A DNA stretch of 12,941 nucleotides from NCBI GenBank assembly GCA_937925755.1, contig CALAMX010000190.1:1-12941 (forward strand), in the 5' to 3' direction. This stretch comes from an uncultured Burkholderiales bacterium (GTDB lineage Bacteria > Pseudomonadota > Gammaproteobacteria > Burkholderiales > Thiobacillaceae). The notes under the pieces were generated by a model, which worked only from the letters and a program-made list of their open reading frames with translations, was not told the origin of the DNA and did no database searches. The position numbers and the translations under genes were made by a program. This document shows, one piece after another, positions 1 through 6,657 of this stretch (position 1 is the stretch's first letter; each line of letters starts with the position of its first letter).

Positions 1-1
1 C

Positions 2-807
2 ATCGTCCATTGGCTGGAGAACACCGCAGACGGTTTCTGTGCGCTGGGAGTACAGGTGCACACCTTCTCTACGACTGGATCGGGGTGGGTGGAGAGGCTG
101 TCGACTCGTTGGCTACATCTATCGAGTCCAGATGTCTGGGCTAGGGTCATAGCAGACCGCCTGCGACAGGCCATTGGCGCTTACCAGCCATACCTCGTGG
201 TTTTGGTGGGGGCCTTTCATTTACCGATTACTGTCTACCATAGGCTTGCTGGCATGGGACATCGCCCGCTCCTGGCCGGTTGGGTGGGTGACCGTTTCAG
301 CGAAGACATGCGCTCTCGCGCCCAGGTCCTCGACATGGTGTTTTACACGGATAGCGCCTTTCTCGCCGAGGCGGCTCGCTTTGGCTTCCCGGACAACGGG
401 GCTTGGCTTCCCTTGGCGGTCAACGAACGATTGTTCAAGACCACGGACCGACCGCCTACGCAAGACGTCGTTTTCGTGGCCAATCGCACCCCTTGGCGGG
501 AAGAGGTGGTGCGCGGACTGGACCGTCCTATCGCCGTCTACTGCCGTGGCTGGCGCTGTTTGCGTGGTACCCAGCACCGGGTCAGCCCCCACCGTTATCC
601 CATGGCCCTCCTCCCGGCGCTGTATGCCGGCGTCCGGGCGGTCCTGAACGTGCGCAACGAAGGCAATGTACTGGGTGGGCTCAACCAGCGTAGCTTCGAG
701 CCACTAGCCTGTGGTACCCCTGTGCTCAACGACGACCTGCCGGACCTGGCGCGCTGCTTCGAGCCCGGCGTCGAGGTCCTAGTGTGGCGTGACAGTGCGG
801 AATTGAA
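2..807 (+). pseudogene. CgeB-like glycosyltransferase, 5'-open and 3'-truncated
   Basis: The reading frame is open from base 2, so the true start lies left of the window; the GTG at 56 is only an internal codon. About 268 codons of a GT-B glycosyltransferase resembling the CgeB / Glyco_trans_1_2 group are visible. The diagnostic part is near the end: a stretch reading LNVRNEGN, then FEPLACGTPVLNDDLPDL, then FEPGVEVLVW. This is the nucleotide-sugar-binding half, where the conserved FE.LACGTPVL and F.PG.EVLV.. elements lie. Homologues usually run some tens of residues further, through a final helix. Here the frame enters the 18-bp inverted repeat at 808 and continues through unrelated low-complexity sequence to a stop at 1265-1267. 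I read it as a gene cut by the element at 808-1303. The substrate cannot be told; a role in surface polysaccharide or protein glycosylation is typical for the family. Family call fairly sure, loss of function inferred. Confidence 0.75.
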
Positions 808-825
808 CCTAAAAACCGCAGTTGA
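808..825 (+). repeat. Left terminal inverted repeat
   Basis: Eighteen bases, CCTAAAAACCGCAGTTGA, perfectly complementary to 1286-1303. It interrupts the glycosyltransferase frame within an Asn codon (806-808). Confidence 0.85.
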
Positions 826-1285
826 CCGCTTTTTTGTGTTGCAACGTCATGAATCCATTGAGTATGTGGCCTCGATACGACACACCAGCAGGGTGAGCCC
901 GCAACAACCCGCTTTGTGGGCCTTCGGCCCATCCCTCGCTACGCTCGGGACCCGCACTGCGTGCTGTCCTGCGCCCTGCGGGCTGGTGCGGCCCAAGCGG
1001 GCGTCTGGCTTTGTGTCTGCGACAAAACTCGCCCGGTCTTTTGGTGAGTATACCGGGCTCGTTTTCACGCCTCCTTGCAGGGAGGGCGCCCCGCAGCGTC
1101 GGCCGAGGGGCCTCGCGCAAGCGGGGATCGGCCAGCGCAGGGGATGCCGGCGACCGCAGGTGGGGCGCCAGCATCCCGCGACGGGGTCGCATCCCCAGGA
1201 GGGGCCCCTGCTTCGCCCGTCGCGGTCGCCCTGCGGCGTCGTCAGGTCAAGCCAGACACCCGCTTGAACCACCCTTCGGGCCCGT

Positions 1286-1303
1286 TCAACTGCGGTTTTT
1301 AGG
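1286..1303 (-). repeat. Right terminal inverted repeat
   Basis: Eighteen bases, TCAACTGCGGTTTTTAGG, the perfect reverse complement of 808-825. Its last base is immediately followed by the first of two tandem ATG codons of the nfeD-like gene, so it now supplies the whole translation-initiation context of that gene. Confidence 0.85.
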
Positions 1304-2677
1304 ATGATGCGTCGCCTATTCCTCCTTGCACTGCTTCTGTGGGCAGGGCTCGCCCTGGCCAGGCCTGTGACCGTGCTGACGGTGCAGGGGGCCATCGGCC
1401 CGGCGAGCGCCGATTACCTCATCCGCGGCTTCAAGCATGCCGAACAGGACGGGGCACAGCTCGTCGTGATCAAACTCGATACCCCCGGGGGCCTGGACAC
1501 CTCCATGCGCGCGATCATCCAGGCCATCCTCGCCTCGCCGGTGCCGGTGGCCACCTTCGTCTACCCTCAGGGCGCACGCGCGGCCAGCGCCGGGACCTAT
1601 ATCCTCTACGCCAGCCACATCGCCGCCATGGCCCCGGCCACCAACCTGGGGGCGGCCACGCCCGTGGCGATCGGCGTCGGTGGGCCGCAACCGGGCGAAG
1701 ACAAGCCATCGGCGGCGGAAAAGAAGGACGACAAGGCCAAAAACCAGAATGACGGGAAAAACGGGGCCGACCAGCCCCCCGCCGTGCTCCCCCCGGGTGA
1801 CGCCCTGACGCGCAAGCAGGTGCACGACGCCACCGCCTACATCCGCAGCCTGGCCGAGTTGAGGGGCCGTAACGCGGAATGGGCGGAGCGGGCGGTACGC
1901 GAGGCGGTGAGCCTCACGGCCGAGCAGGCCCTGAAGGAAAAGGTCATCGACTTGATCGCCGAGGACGTCGCCGACCTGCTTGCCAAACTCGACGGCCGCA
2001 CCCTCAAGACGGCCCGGGGTGAGGTGAAGCTCGCCACCCGAGGGGTAAGCCCTACTGCGCTCGAACCGGACTGGCGCAGTCGGCTACTCGGCGTGATCGG
2101 CGACCCGAGCATCGCCTATATCCTCATGCTGATCGGCATCTACGGGCTGATCTATGAATTCGCCAACCCCGGCTTCGGCGTGCCTGGCGTAATCGGCGCC
2201 ATCAGCCTGCTCCTGGCGTTATTCGCCCTCAACATGTTACCGGTCAGCTACGCCGGGCTGGCCCTCATCCTGCTCGGCATCGCCTTCATGGTGGCCGAGG
2301 TCTTCGTCCCCAGCTTTGGCATCCTGGGCTTGGGCGGTCTGATCGCCTTCGTCGTCGGTTCGGTCATGCTGATCGACACCGACATCCCCGGCTATGGCCT
2401 GCCCTGGGGACTCATTGCCGCCGTCACCGCCACCACCGCCGGCTTCCTGTTCCTGGTGGTGGGCATGGTTCTCCAGTCGCGCCGCCGCCCGGCCGCGACC
2501 GGGAGCGAGGAGATGGTCGGTGCCGAGGCCCGTGTGATCAGCGACTGCGAGACCGAGGGCTGGGCACACGTGCATGGCGAGACCTGGCGCATCCGCTGCC
2601 CGCGGCCACTCAAGGCCGGCCAGCGGGTACGCATCAAGCGCGTGGACGGCCTGACCCTGGAGGTAGAACCGATGTAG
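1304..2677 (+). CDS. nfeD: NfeD-type membrane-bound serine protease (ClpP-like, long form)
   Basis: The 457-aa protein has the long NfeD1 architecture: signal peptide (about 1-20, ending LALARP), ClpP-like domain (about 21-235), a membrane block of four or five helices (about 269-392), and a C-terminal OB-fold domain (about 402-457). Protease hallmarks are the LDTPGGL loop at 58-64, the nucleophile region ASAGTY with probable catalytic Ser95, and Lys171 in the KQVHDATAYIRSLAELRGRN stretch, matching the Ser-Lys dyad of the archaeal homologue PH1510. In that family the protease cuts the hydrophobic C-terminus of the partner stomatin. A charged low-complexity insert (about 126-165, rich in K, D, N, P) separates Ser from Lys. 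The next gene encodes a slipin, the expected partner. ATG codons at 1304 and 1307 are both possible; neither has a proper Shine-Dalgarno, because the element's inverted repeat abuts the start. Confidence 0.92.
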   Translation: MMRRLFLLALLLWAGLALARPVTVLTVQGAIGPASADYLIRGFKHAEQDGAQLVVIKLDTPGGLDTSMRAIIQAILASPVPVATFVYPQGARAASAGTYILYASHIAAMAPATNLGAATPVAIGVGGPQPGEDKPSAAEKKDDKAKNQNDGKNGADQPPAVLPPGDALTRKQVHDATAYIRSLAELRGRNAEWAERAVREAVSLTAEQALKEKVIDLIAEDVADLLAKLDGRTLKTARGEVKLATRGVSPTALEPDWRSRLLGVIGDPSIAYILMLIGIYGLIYEFANPGFGVPGVIGAISLLLALFALNMLPVSYAGLALILLGIAFMVAEVFVPSFGILGLGGLIAFVVGSVMLIDTDIPGYGLPWGLIAAVTATTAGFLFLVVGMVLQSRRRPAATGSEEMVGAEARVISDCETEGWAHVHGETWRIRCPRPLKAGQRVRIKRVDGLTLEVEPM

Positions 2678-2744
2678 GTCGGCGAAATGCACTGTAGGCG
2701 GTGTGGTTTGGCATGCATCCGCCCCCCTCACCCTTTACCAACAC

Positions 2745-2749
2745 AGGAG
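2745..2749 (+). promoter_or_regulatory. Shine-Dalgarno of the slipin gene (decides the start)
   Basis: AGGAG lies six bases before the ATG at 2756. This favours 2756 over the in-frame ATG at 2687, whose extra 23 residues (Cys/Pro-rich) do not look like a slipin N-terminus. Confidence 0.8.
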
Positions 2750-2755
2750 ACCCCC

Positions 2756-3508
2756 ATGTTCGACTTCGGCTTTGGCGTCATCGTCCTCATCATCTTCCTC
2801 GTCGCCGCCTCGGTGCGCATCCTGCGCGAGTATGAGCGCGGTGTGATCTTCATGCTCGGCCGCTTCTGGAAGGTCAAAGGACCGGGTCTGATCCTCGTGA
2901 TTCCCGGCGTGCAGCAAATGGTCAAGGTGGACCTGAGGATCGTCGTGCTGGATGTGCCCACCCAGGACGTCATCTCCCGCGACAACGTCTCGGTGAAGGT
3001 CAACGCCGTGGTTTACTTCCGTGTGGTGGACCCGGCCCGCGCCATCCTCCAGGTGGAGGACTACATGTCCGCCACCAGCCAGCTCGCGCAGACCACGTTG
3101 CGGGCGGTGCTGGGCAAGCATGAGCTTGACGAGATGCTGGCCGAGCGCGAGCGTTTGAACCTCGACATCCAGCAGGTGCTGGATGCACAGACCGATGCCT
3201 GGGGCATCAAGGTCTCCAACGTCGAGATCAAGCATGTGGACCTGGACGAGTCCATGGTGCGGGCCATCGCCAAGCAAGCCGAGGCCGAGCGCGAGCGGCG
3301 CGCCAAGGTGATCCACGCCGAGGGCGAGCTGCAGGCCGCCGAGAAGCTGATCGCCGCCGCCGACATGCTGGCGAGAAACCCGCAGGCCATGCAGCTTCGG
3401 TATCTGCAGACCCTCACCGCGATCGCCACCGATCGTTCCAACACCATCGTCTTCCCGGTGCCGGGTGACTTCATGAAGCTATTCCAACCCACCGCGACGA
3501 AGGACTAA
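2756..3508 (+). CDS. Slipin / p-stomatin, SPFH-domain membrane protein
   Basis: The 250-aa protein starts with a hydrophobic anchor (about 5-20), followed by the SPFH/band-7 domain (about 22-185; REYERGVIFMLGRF, GPGLILVIPGVQ, DVPTQDVISRDNVSVKVNAVV). A charged helical segment (about 165-205, EAERERRAKVIHAEGELQAAEK) probably forms the oligomerising coiled coil. The C-terminal stretch SNTIVFPVPGDF (228-239) is the short hydrophobic tail that, in the archaeal pair PH1510/PH1511, is the substrate of the NfeD protease. Slipins form membrane-associated oligomers linked to membrane organisation and quality control. The gene lies 78 bp after nfeD on the same strand, the classic arrangement, and 56 bp before the next gene; I see no terminator between. 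Length and domain order are normal for the family. Confidence 0.93.
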   Translation: MFDFGFGVIVLIIFLVAASVRILREYERGVIFMLGRFWKVKGPGLILVIPGVQQMVKVDLRIVVLDVPTQDVISRDNVSVKVNAVVYFRVVDPARAILQVEDYMSATSQLAQTTLRAVLGKHELDEMLAERERLNLDIQQVLDAQTDAWGIKVSNVEIKHVDLDESMVRAIAKQAEAERERRAKVIHAEGELQAAEKLIAAADMLARNPQAMQLRYLQTLTAIATDRSNTIVFPVPGDFMKLFQPTATKD

Positions 3509-3564
3509 GCGACCGCTGGCACGACTTCACGCCCCCATCCACAATCCACAAACGAGGTGTAGAG

Positions 3565-4167
3565 ATGAGCGAGAACTTCGAACAAACCACGGGGAAACGC
3601 GGCGTGCTACAGGCCCTGACCGAGACCCGGCTACCGCTGTGGGTGAGCCTGCTACTCGCCGTCCTCTTGCTCCTCACCTTCGCCTGGCAGCGCGTGGCCG
3701 TGAATCGAGCCGAGGCACGGCTCGCAGCCGAACGGCAGGAGATGTCCCAACGATTCGAGGCCGACCGCGCCAGCTTGAGTGCGAGGCTCAAGGAATTCAC
3801 CTCAAGCCAGGACCAAGCAGCGCTTGCCCGTTTCGGCACGGCGCTCGCCTGGGCGGTGCGCGGCGAGCTCATCCGCAACAACCTCGACCAGATCGACCAG
3901 TATTTCGCCGAACTGGTGCGCATGCCGCGCGTGCAGCGCGTGGTGCTGGCCGGTCAGGACGGTAAGGTCCTCATCGCCACCGACCGCAAGTTCCTTGGCC
4001 AGCCCGTGACTGCGCTCCACCCCGCCGGGGTCCTGGGCACAACGCAGGTTACCGTGCAGCCGACTGCCCAGGGCAGCCGGCTGGTGGTTCCGGTCATGGG
4101 GCTCAATACGCGACTGGGGACGGTGGTGGTCGAATATGGCCCGTTGAGCCTGCCGGCGGGTCTGTGA
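3565..4167 (+). CDS. Single-pass membrane protein with coiled coil and sensor-like domain, unknown function
   Basis: The 200-aa protein has a short polar N-terminus, one transmembrane helix (about 24-42), a long charged helix likely to be a coiled coil (about 45-83), then a globular domain (about 85-197). The last part, with DQIDQYFAELVRMPRVQRVVLAGQ followed by DGKVLIATDRKFLGQPV and ending in GTVVVEYG, resembles the strand-helix pattern of Cache/PAS-like extracytoplasmic sensor domains, where a DGKV.I.(S/T)D step is common. No HAMP, kinase, GGDEF or methyl-accepting domain follows, so it would be a sensor module without its own output. With the helix near the N-terminus, the C-terminal domain is probably periplasmic. 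A GAGG Shine-Dalgarno (3554-3557) precedes the ATG. It follows the slipin by 56 bp and probably belongs to the nfeD operon. I do not recognise a named family. Confidence 0.8.
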   Translation: MSENFEQTTGKRGVLQALTETRLPLWVSLLLAVLLLLTFAWQRVAVNRAEARLAAERQEMSQRFEADRASLSARLKEFTSSQDQAALARFGTALAWAVRGELIRNNLDQIDQYFAELVRMPRVQRVVLAGQDGKVLIATDRKFLGQPVTALHPAGVLGTTQVTVQPTAQGSRLVVPVMGLNTRLGTVVVEYGPLSLPAGL

Positions 4168-4168
4168 C

Positions 4169-4576
4169 TCAAATCGGCATCGGCCGTCGATCGTTGAGCC
4201 GCAGCCAGCCGCGGGCCACGCGGTAGAGCACCCACAGGCCGACCATCACGAACAGGGCCACGGCCACGGGGATGCCGATCAGGGATAGCGCTAGGAACAG
4301 GCCGGTGAGCAGCCACAGGAGCGCGAACCAGAAGGTGCGCAACTGCCAGCGGAAGTGCGACTCGAGCCAGGTGCCGCGCACCTCGCCCCGCTTGAGGTAA
4401 TTGAGCACGACCGCGATCAGCGAGGGCCAGCCGGTGACGAAGGCGGTGACGATGAAGGCGCTCGTCAGCAGCCCGGTCAGCACGGTGAAGGCGTGCAGGG
4501 CGTAGATCAGATGGGTCAGACGCGTGAGGCCCGGGCCGGGCTCGGCCTGCAGCGGTGGGTTCGGGAATTCGCTCAT
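4169..4576 (-). CDS. Small integral membrane protein (DUF4870-like), unknown role
   Basis: The 135-aa protein has a polar, Pro-rich N-terminus (1-20) and about three hydrophobic helices (about 26-48, 81-100, 102-119), separated by a conserved-looking amphipathic loop, LKRGEVRGTWLESHFRWQLRT. This layout fits the group of small bacterial membrane proteins around DUF4870, where a loop carrying a His and an aromatic residue sits between the first and second helix. No function is established that I can assign. Its stop codon lies one base from the stop of the upstream plus-strand gene, so the two are convergent with no room for a dedicated terminator. No clear Shine-Dalgarno precedes the ATG. Coding is well supported by the hydrophobicity pattern; the family name is moderately sure. 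Confidence 0.75.
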   Translation of the reverse strand: MSEFPNPPLQAEPGPGLTRLTHLIYALHAFTVLTGLLTSAFIVTAFVTGWPSLIAVVLNYLKRGEVRGTWLESHFRWQLRTFWFALLWLLTGLFLALSLIGIPVAVALFVMVGLWVLYRVARGWLRLNDRRPMPI

Positions 4577-4618
4577 GCTCGGCGCAGTGGGTGTCAGGGG
4601 GTCAAGTCGTGGGCAGAA

Positions 4619-4647
4619 TTGTCAAAGGGCGCGGAGCGGTCTATCTT
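4619..4647 (+). promoter_or_regulatory. Candidate sigma-70 promoter for the 89-aa gene
   Basis: TTGTCA (4619-4624) and TATCTT (4642-4647) are separated by exactly 17 bases, matching the -35 and -10 consensus at 5/6 and 4/6. It lies in the 207-bp gap between the divergent starts at 4576 and 4784 and would give a leader of roughly 130 bases. Confidence 0.45.
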
Positions 4648-4783
4648 AACGTCGAGATCCGCAATACACAGTCAGCATGTGGGTGGCGTGTTCGCCGCCC
4701 CGGGGGGCGTCGACTGGGGGCGTCGAGCGGTTCTTCAAATCAGCGAAACGACCCTGCGGCCGTGACACTCAAGGAGGCGCCAC

Positions 4784-5053
4784 ATGCAGCACTACATCGA
4801 CGCCGAGGGCAACCCCCAGCCCGAGCGGCGCACCAACCCCAAGCTGCGCAGCATCTACGACGAGGCGCGCGGCCGACTGGACCACTTCTTCCATGACGGG
4901 AGCGACTGGTCCGGTAGCTCGATCGGCCACCTGGCCCTACGCATCATCCACGAGGCCTATCCAGACCTCTCGCCCGAGGAGGTGCGTACCCTGGTGGCGG
5001 CCATTGAGCGCTCGCTGGCGCGCAACAACCCGAGCTGGGGCAGGGATCAGTGA
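4784..5053 (+). CDS. Conserved-looking hypothetical protein, 89 aa
   Basis: A near-perfect Shine-Dalgarno, AAGGAGG (4771-4777), six bases before the ATG makes this a convincing gene. The product is small, soluble and acidic to neutral, with no signal peptide or membrane helix. It begins MQHYIDAEGNPQPERRTNPKL. The middle is a probable helix (YDEARGRLDHFFHDGSDW), and the end is a helix pair (HLALRIIHEAYPDL, then SPEEVRTLVAAIERSL). I do not recognise a family. Its stop codon overlaps the end of the convergent czcC by seven bases, so antisense interference between the two transcripts is possible. It may be a separate monocistron, driven by the promoter-like sequence at 4619-4647. Nothing in the sequence ties it to metal resistance apart from position. 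Confidence 0.75.
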   Translation: MQHYIDAEGNPQPERRTNPKLRSIYDEARGRLDHFFHDGSDWSGSSIGHLALRIIHEAYPDLSPEEVRTLVAAIERSLARNNPSWGRDQ

Positions 5054-6294
5054 GCGGTGTCTTGGTGTTCATCCCTGGCCCAGAGCTGGTGCGCATCGAG
5101 CAGCAGGCGGGCGATGGCCTCGTTCGCGCCGATGCGCGCCTGTTCCGCCGCCAGCCGTGCTTCCAGGGCAGTTCGTCGCGCCAGCAGGACTTCCGTCAAG
5201 CCGACCTCGCCCAGTTCATGGGCCCGCCGTGTGAGCGTCGCATGCTGCTGCGCCGCCTCGGCCGCTTGCGCCAGACGGCGATGCGCCTCCACGGCGCCTG
5301 AGGCGCGCAACCAGTTGTTCGCCACCTCGGCGCTTATGCGCCGGCGGGCTGCTGCCTCGGCCTCGGCCAGCGCCTCGGCCTCTGCCGCCTGCCCACGCGC
5401 CGCAGCGCGCCTGCCTTCGCCCGGCAGGGCGATCGCCAGACTCAGGCCCAGGATGCGCTCGTCACCCCCCCGTTCGCTGGCATAGCGCAGGCCCAGCACG
5501 GGGTCGGGCCGCCGGTCGGACTCCAGCCGCTGCACGAGCAGGCGTGCACGCTCGGCCGCGCGCTGGGCAGCAAGCAGTTCATGATTGTGCGTGAGGGTTC
5601 GCGCGACCCAATCAGCCGCGTCGCCCTCCGGCAAGCTGGGCTCGGCGGCCACATCGCCGGGTGACGGCAGTTCAGGGAAATGCCGGTTCAGTTCTGACAG
5701 GGCGGTTTGCGCGCGTGTTTGCGCCTGGCCGAGCTGGGCGATGGCCTGAGCCAGCGCAGCATCGGCCTGCAGCCCCTGCATGCGGGCAGCGTCACCGGCC
5801 TTGATGCGGCTACGCACGCTGCGGGCCTCCGCTTCCAGGAGGGCGACCTGCTCGCGCCAGATACGCACCTCGGCCTGGCTTAGCAGGGCCGCATACCACA
5901 GGCCAAGGAGCTGACGCGCCGCCTCGTGGCGGGCCTCGCCGACGCGTTCGTGCGCCTCTTCCACTCCAGCGGCGCCGATGCGTGCGTCGAGTTGGGCCTT
6001 GCCCGGCAGGCGCAGGCCGCGCTCGATCGCGGCCTCCCACTCGGTGTAGTCGGGCCCGCCGCGCACGTTGCGCCGCTGGCTCCCCAGACGCAGACCATAC
6101 TCGTGCGGCCCTGCGCGCAGACGGGCCTGCTCAGCCTCGGCCAGGCGCAAACGGGCCAGGGCCGCGCGAACCTGGGGGTGGTTGTCGAGCGCCGCGGTGG
6201 CGAGCCGGGCATCGGGTAGATCGGCGGGCGCGGCCCGACAGACAAGCGCCACGAGCAGACCGAGAAGGGTGGACAATGCGCTCTGGATGCTCAC
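5047..6294 (-). CDS. czcC: CzcC-like outer-membrane efflux channel (TolC family)
   Basis: The 415-aa protein has a signal peptide (about 1-21, ending VCRAA) and two outer-membrane-efflux (OEP) repeats, roughly 28-210 and 225-410, made of long Ala/Glu/Arg-rich helices with short strand segments (YGLRLGSQRRN and PVLGLRYASERGG). This is the TolC-type trimeric channel that joins CzcB and CzcA to span the envelope. Length matches CzcC proteins. It is the last gene of the operon. The start is GTG at 6292-6294, overlapping the TGA of the upstream DUF3240 gene by four bases (GTGA), with GGGAG six bases before it, so translation is probably coupled. The 3' end overlaps the convergent 89-aa gene by seven bases. 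I see no Cys lipobox, so it is probably not a lipoprotein. Confidence 0.9.
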   Translation of the reverse strand: MSIQSALSTLLGLLVALVCRAAPADLPDARLATAALDNHPQVRAALARLRLAEAEQARLRAGPHEYGLRLGSQRRNVRGGPDYTEWEAAIERGLRLPGKAQLDARIGAAGVEEAHERVGEARHEAARQLLGLWYAALLSQAEVRIWREQVALLEAEARSVRSRIKAGDAARMQGLQADAALAQAIAQLGQAQTRAQTALSELNRHFPELPSPGDVAAEPSLPEGDAADWVARTLTHNHELLAAQRAAERARLLVQRLESDRRPDPVLGLRYASERGGDERILGLSLAIALPGEGRRAAARGQAAEAEALAEAEAAARRRISAEVANNWLRASGAVEAHRRLAQAAEAAQQHATLTRRAHELGEVGLTEVLLARRTALEARLAAEQARIGANEAIARLLLDAHQLWARDEHQDTAH

Positions 6295-6656
6295 GCGAGT
6301 CTCCCGAAAGCGAGCACTGGCGTGAGCCAGTAGGCCACGTCCCGTTTGCGCAGATGCTGTTTGAGATGGTCGATCAGCGTCTGGGCGCGGTCGGCCTCCA
6401 GCACGATTTGCAGGCTGATACGGCCGGCACGGCCCCGTACCCTTTCCTGGGGCGTGAGGCTGACCGTCTGGTGACTATGACCCTCGGCGCGCATGAGGGT
6501 GAAACCGGCCGCCCAGTCCGGGTGGGACAGGAGCTGGTCGACCAGCTCCTCCTCCAGATACCTGGGCGCGGCCAGGGTGAGCTGTACCAACCCCTCACCG
6601 AAAGGGGGGCCGGTGTCTTCGGGGGAGAGCGACAGGGTCTGCGAATCGTCGTGCAT
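6291..6656 (-). CDS. DUF3240 (PII-like) protein of the metal efflux operon
   Basis: The 121-aa protein has no signal peptide or membrane segment and looks cytoplasmic. The pattern LVQLTLAAPRYLEEELVDQLLSH, then GFTLMRAEGHSHQ, then RVRGRAGRISLQIVLEADRAQTLIDHLKQHL, fits DUF3240: a ferredoxin-like, PII/CutA-like fold found next to CzcA-type pumps in proteobacteria. A PII-like group beside heavy-metal RND operons has been described, and by analogy it may form trimers and tune pump activity or sense metal; no reaction is known to me. The His pair in GHSHQ (about 59-63) and the acidic N-terminal extension are candidate ligand sites. Its Shine-Dalgarno (AAGGAG, complement of 6664-6669) lies within the end of czcA, one base separates the two genes, and it overlaps czcC by four bases. 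Confidence 0.85.
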   Translation of the reverse strand: MHDDSQTLSLSPEDTGPPFGEGLVQLTLAAPRYLEEELVDQLLSHPDWAAGFTLMRAEGHSHQTVSLTPQERVRGRAGRISLQIVLEADRAQTLIDHLKQHLRKRDVAYWLTPVLAFGRLA

Positions 6657-6657
6657 C

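Larger units (their letters stand above)
808..1303. mobile_element. 496-bp non-autonomous element (MITE-like) with perfect 18-bp terminal inverted repeats
   Basis: The left end reads CCTAAAAACCGCAGTTGA (808-825) and the right end is its exact reverse complement (1286-1303); with one mismatch the match extends to 21 bp. Between them lies GC-rich sequence with many small inverted repeats, such as GGGCCTTCGGCCC near 918-930 and GGGGATGC near 1140 matching GCATCCCC near 1191. No credible protein is present: the open frames on both strands are rich in R, G, P and A and match no family I know. I see no transposase remnant. A CCT... terminus is seen in IS1380-type elements, so this may be a deletion derivative of such an IS, but that is a guess. 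No target duplication is visible: TGAA precedes the left end and ATGA follows the right end. It could instead be an IS remnant after internal deletion. Confidence 0.65.

Noticed and set aside
809..1192. 127-aa and 182-aa minus-strand open frames inside the element
   Set aside because: They are Arg/Gly/Pro/Ala-rich products of GC-rich DNA, overlap each other in different frames, and show no family features or good starts.
2687..2755. Longer slipin N-terminus from the ATG at 2687
   Set aside because: The extra 23 residues are Cys/Pro-rich and unlike slipins; AGGAG sits at the right distance from the ATG at 2756.
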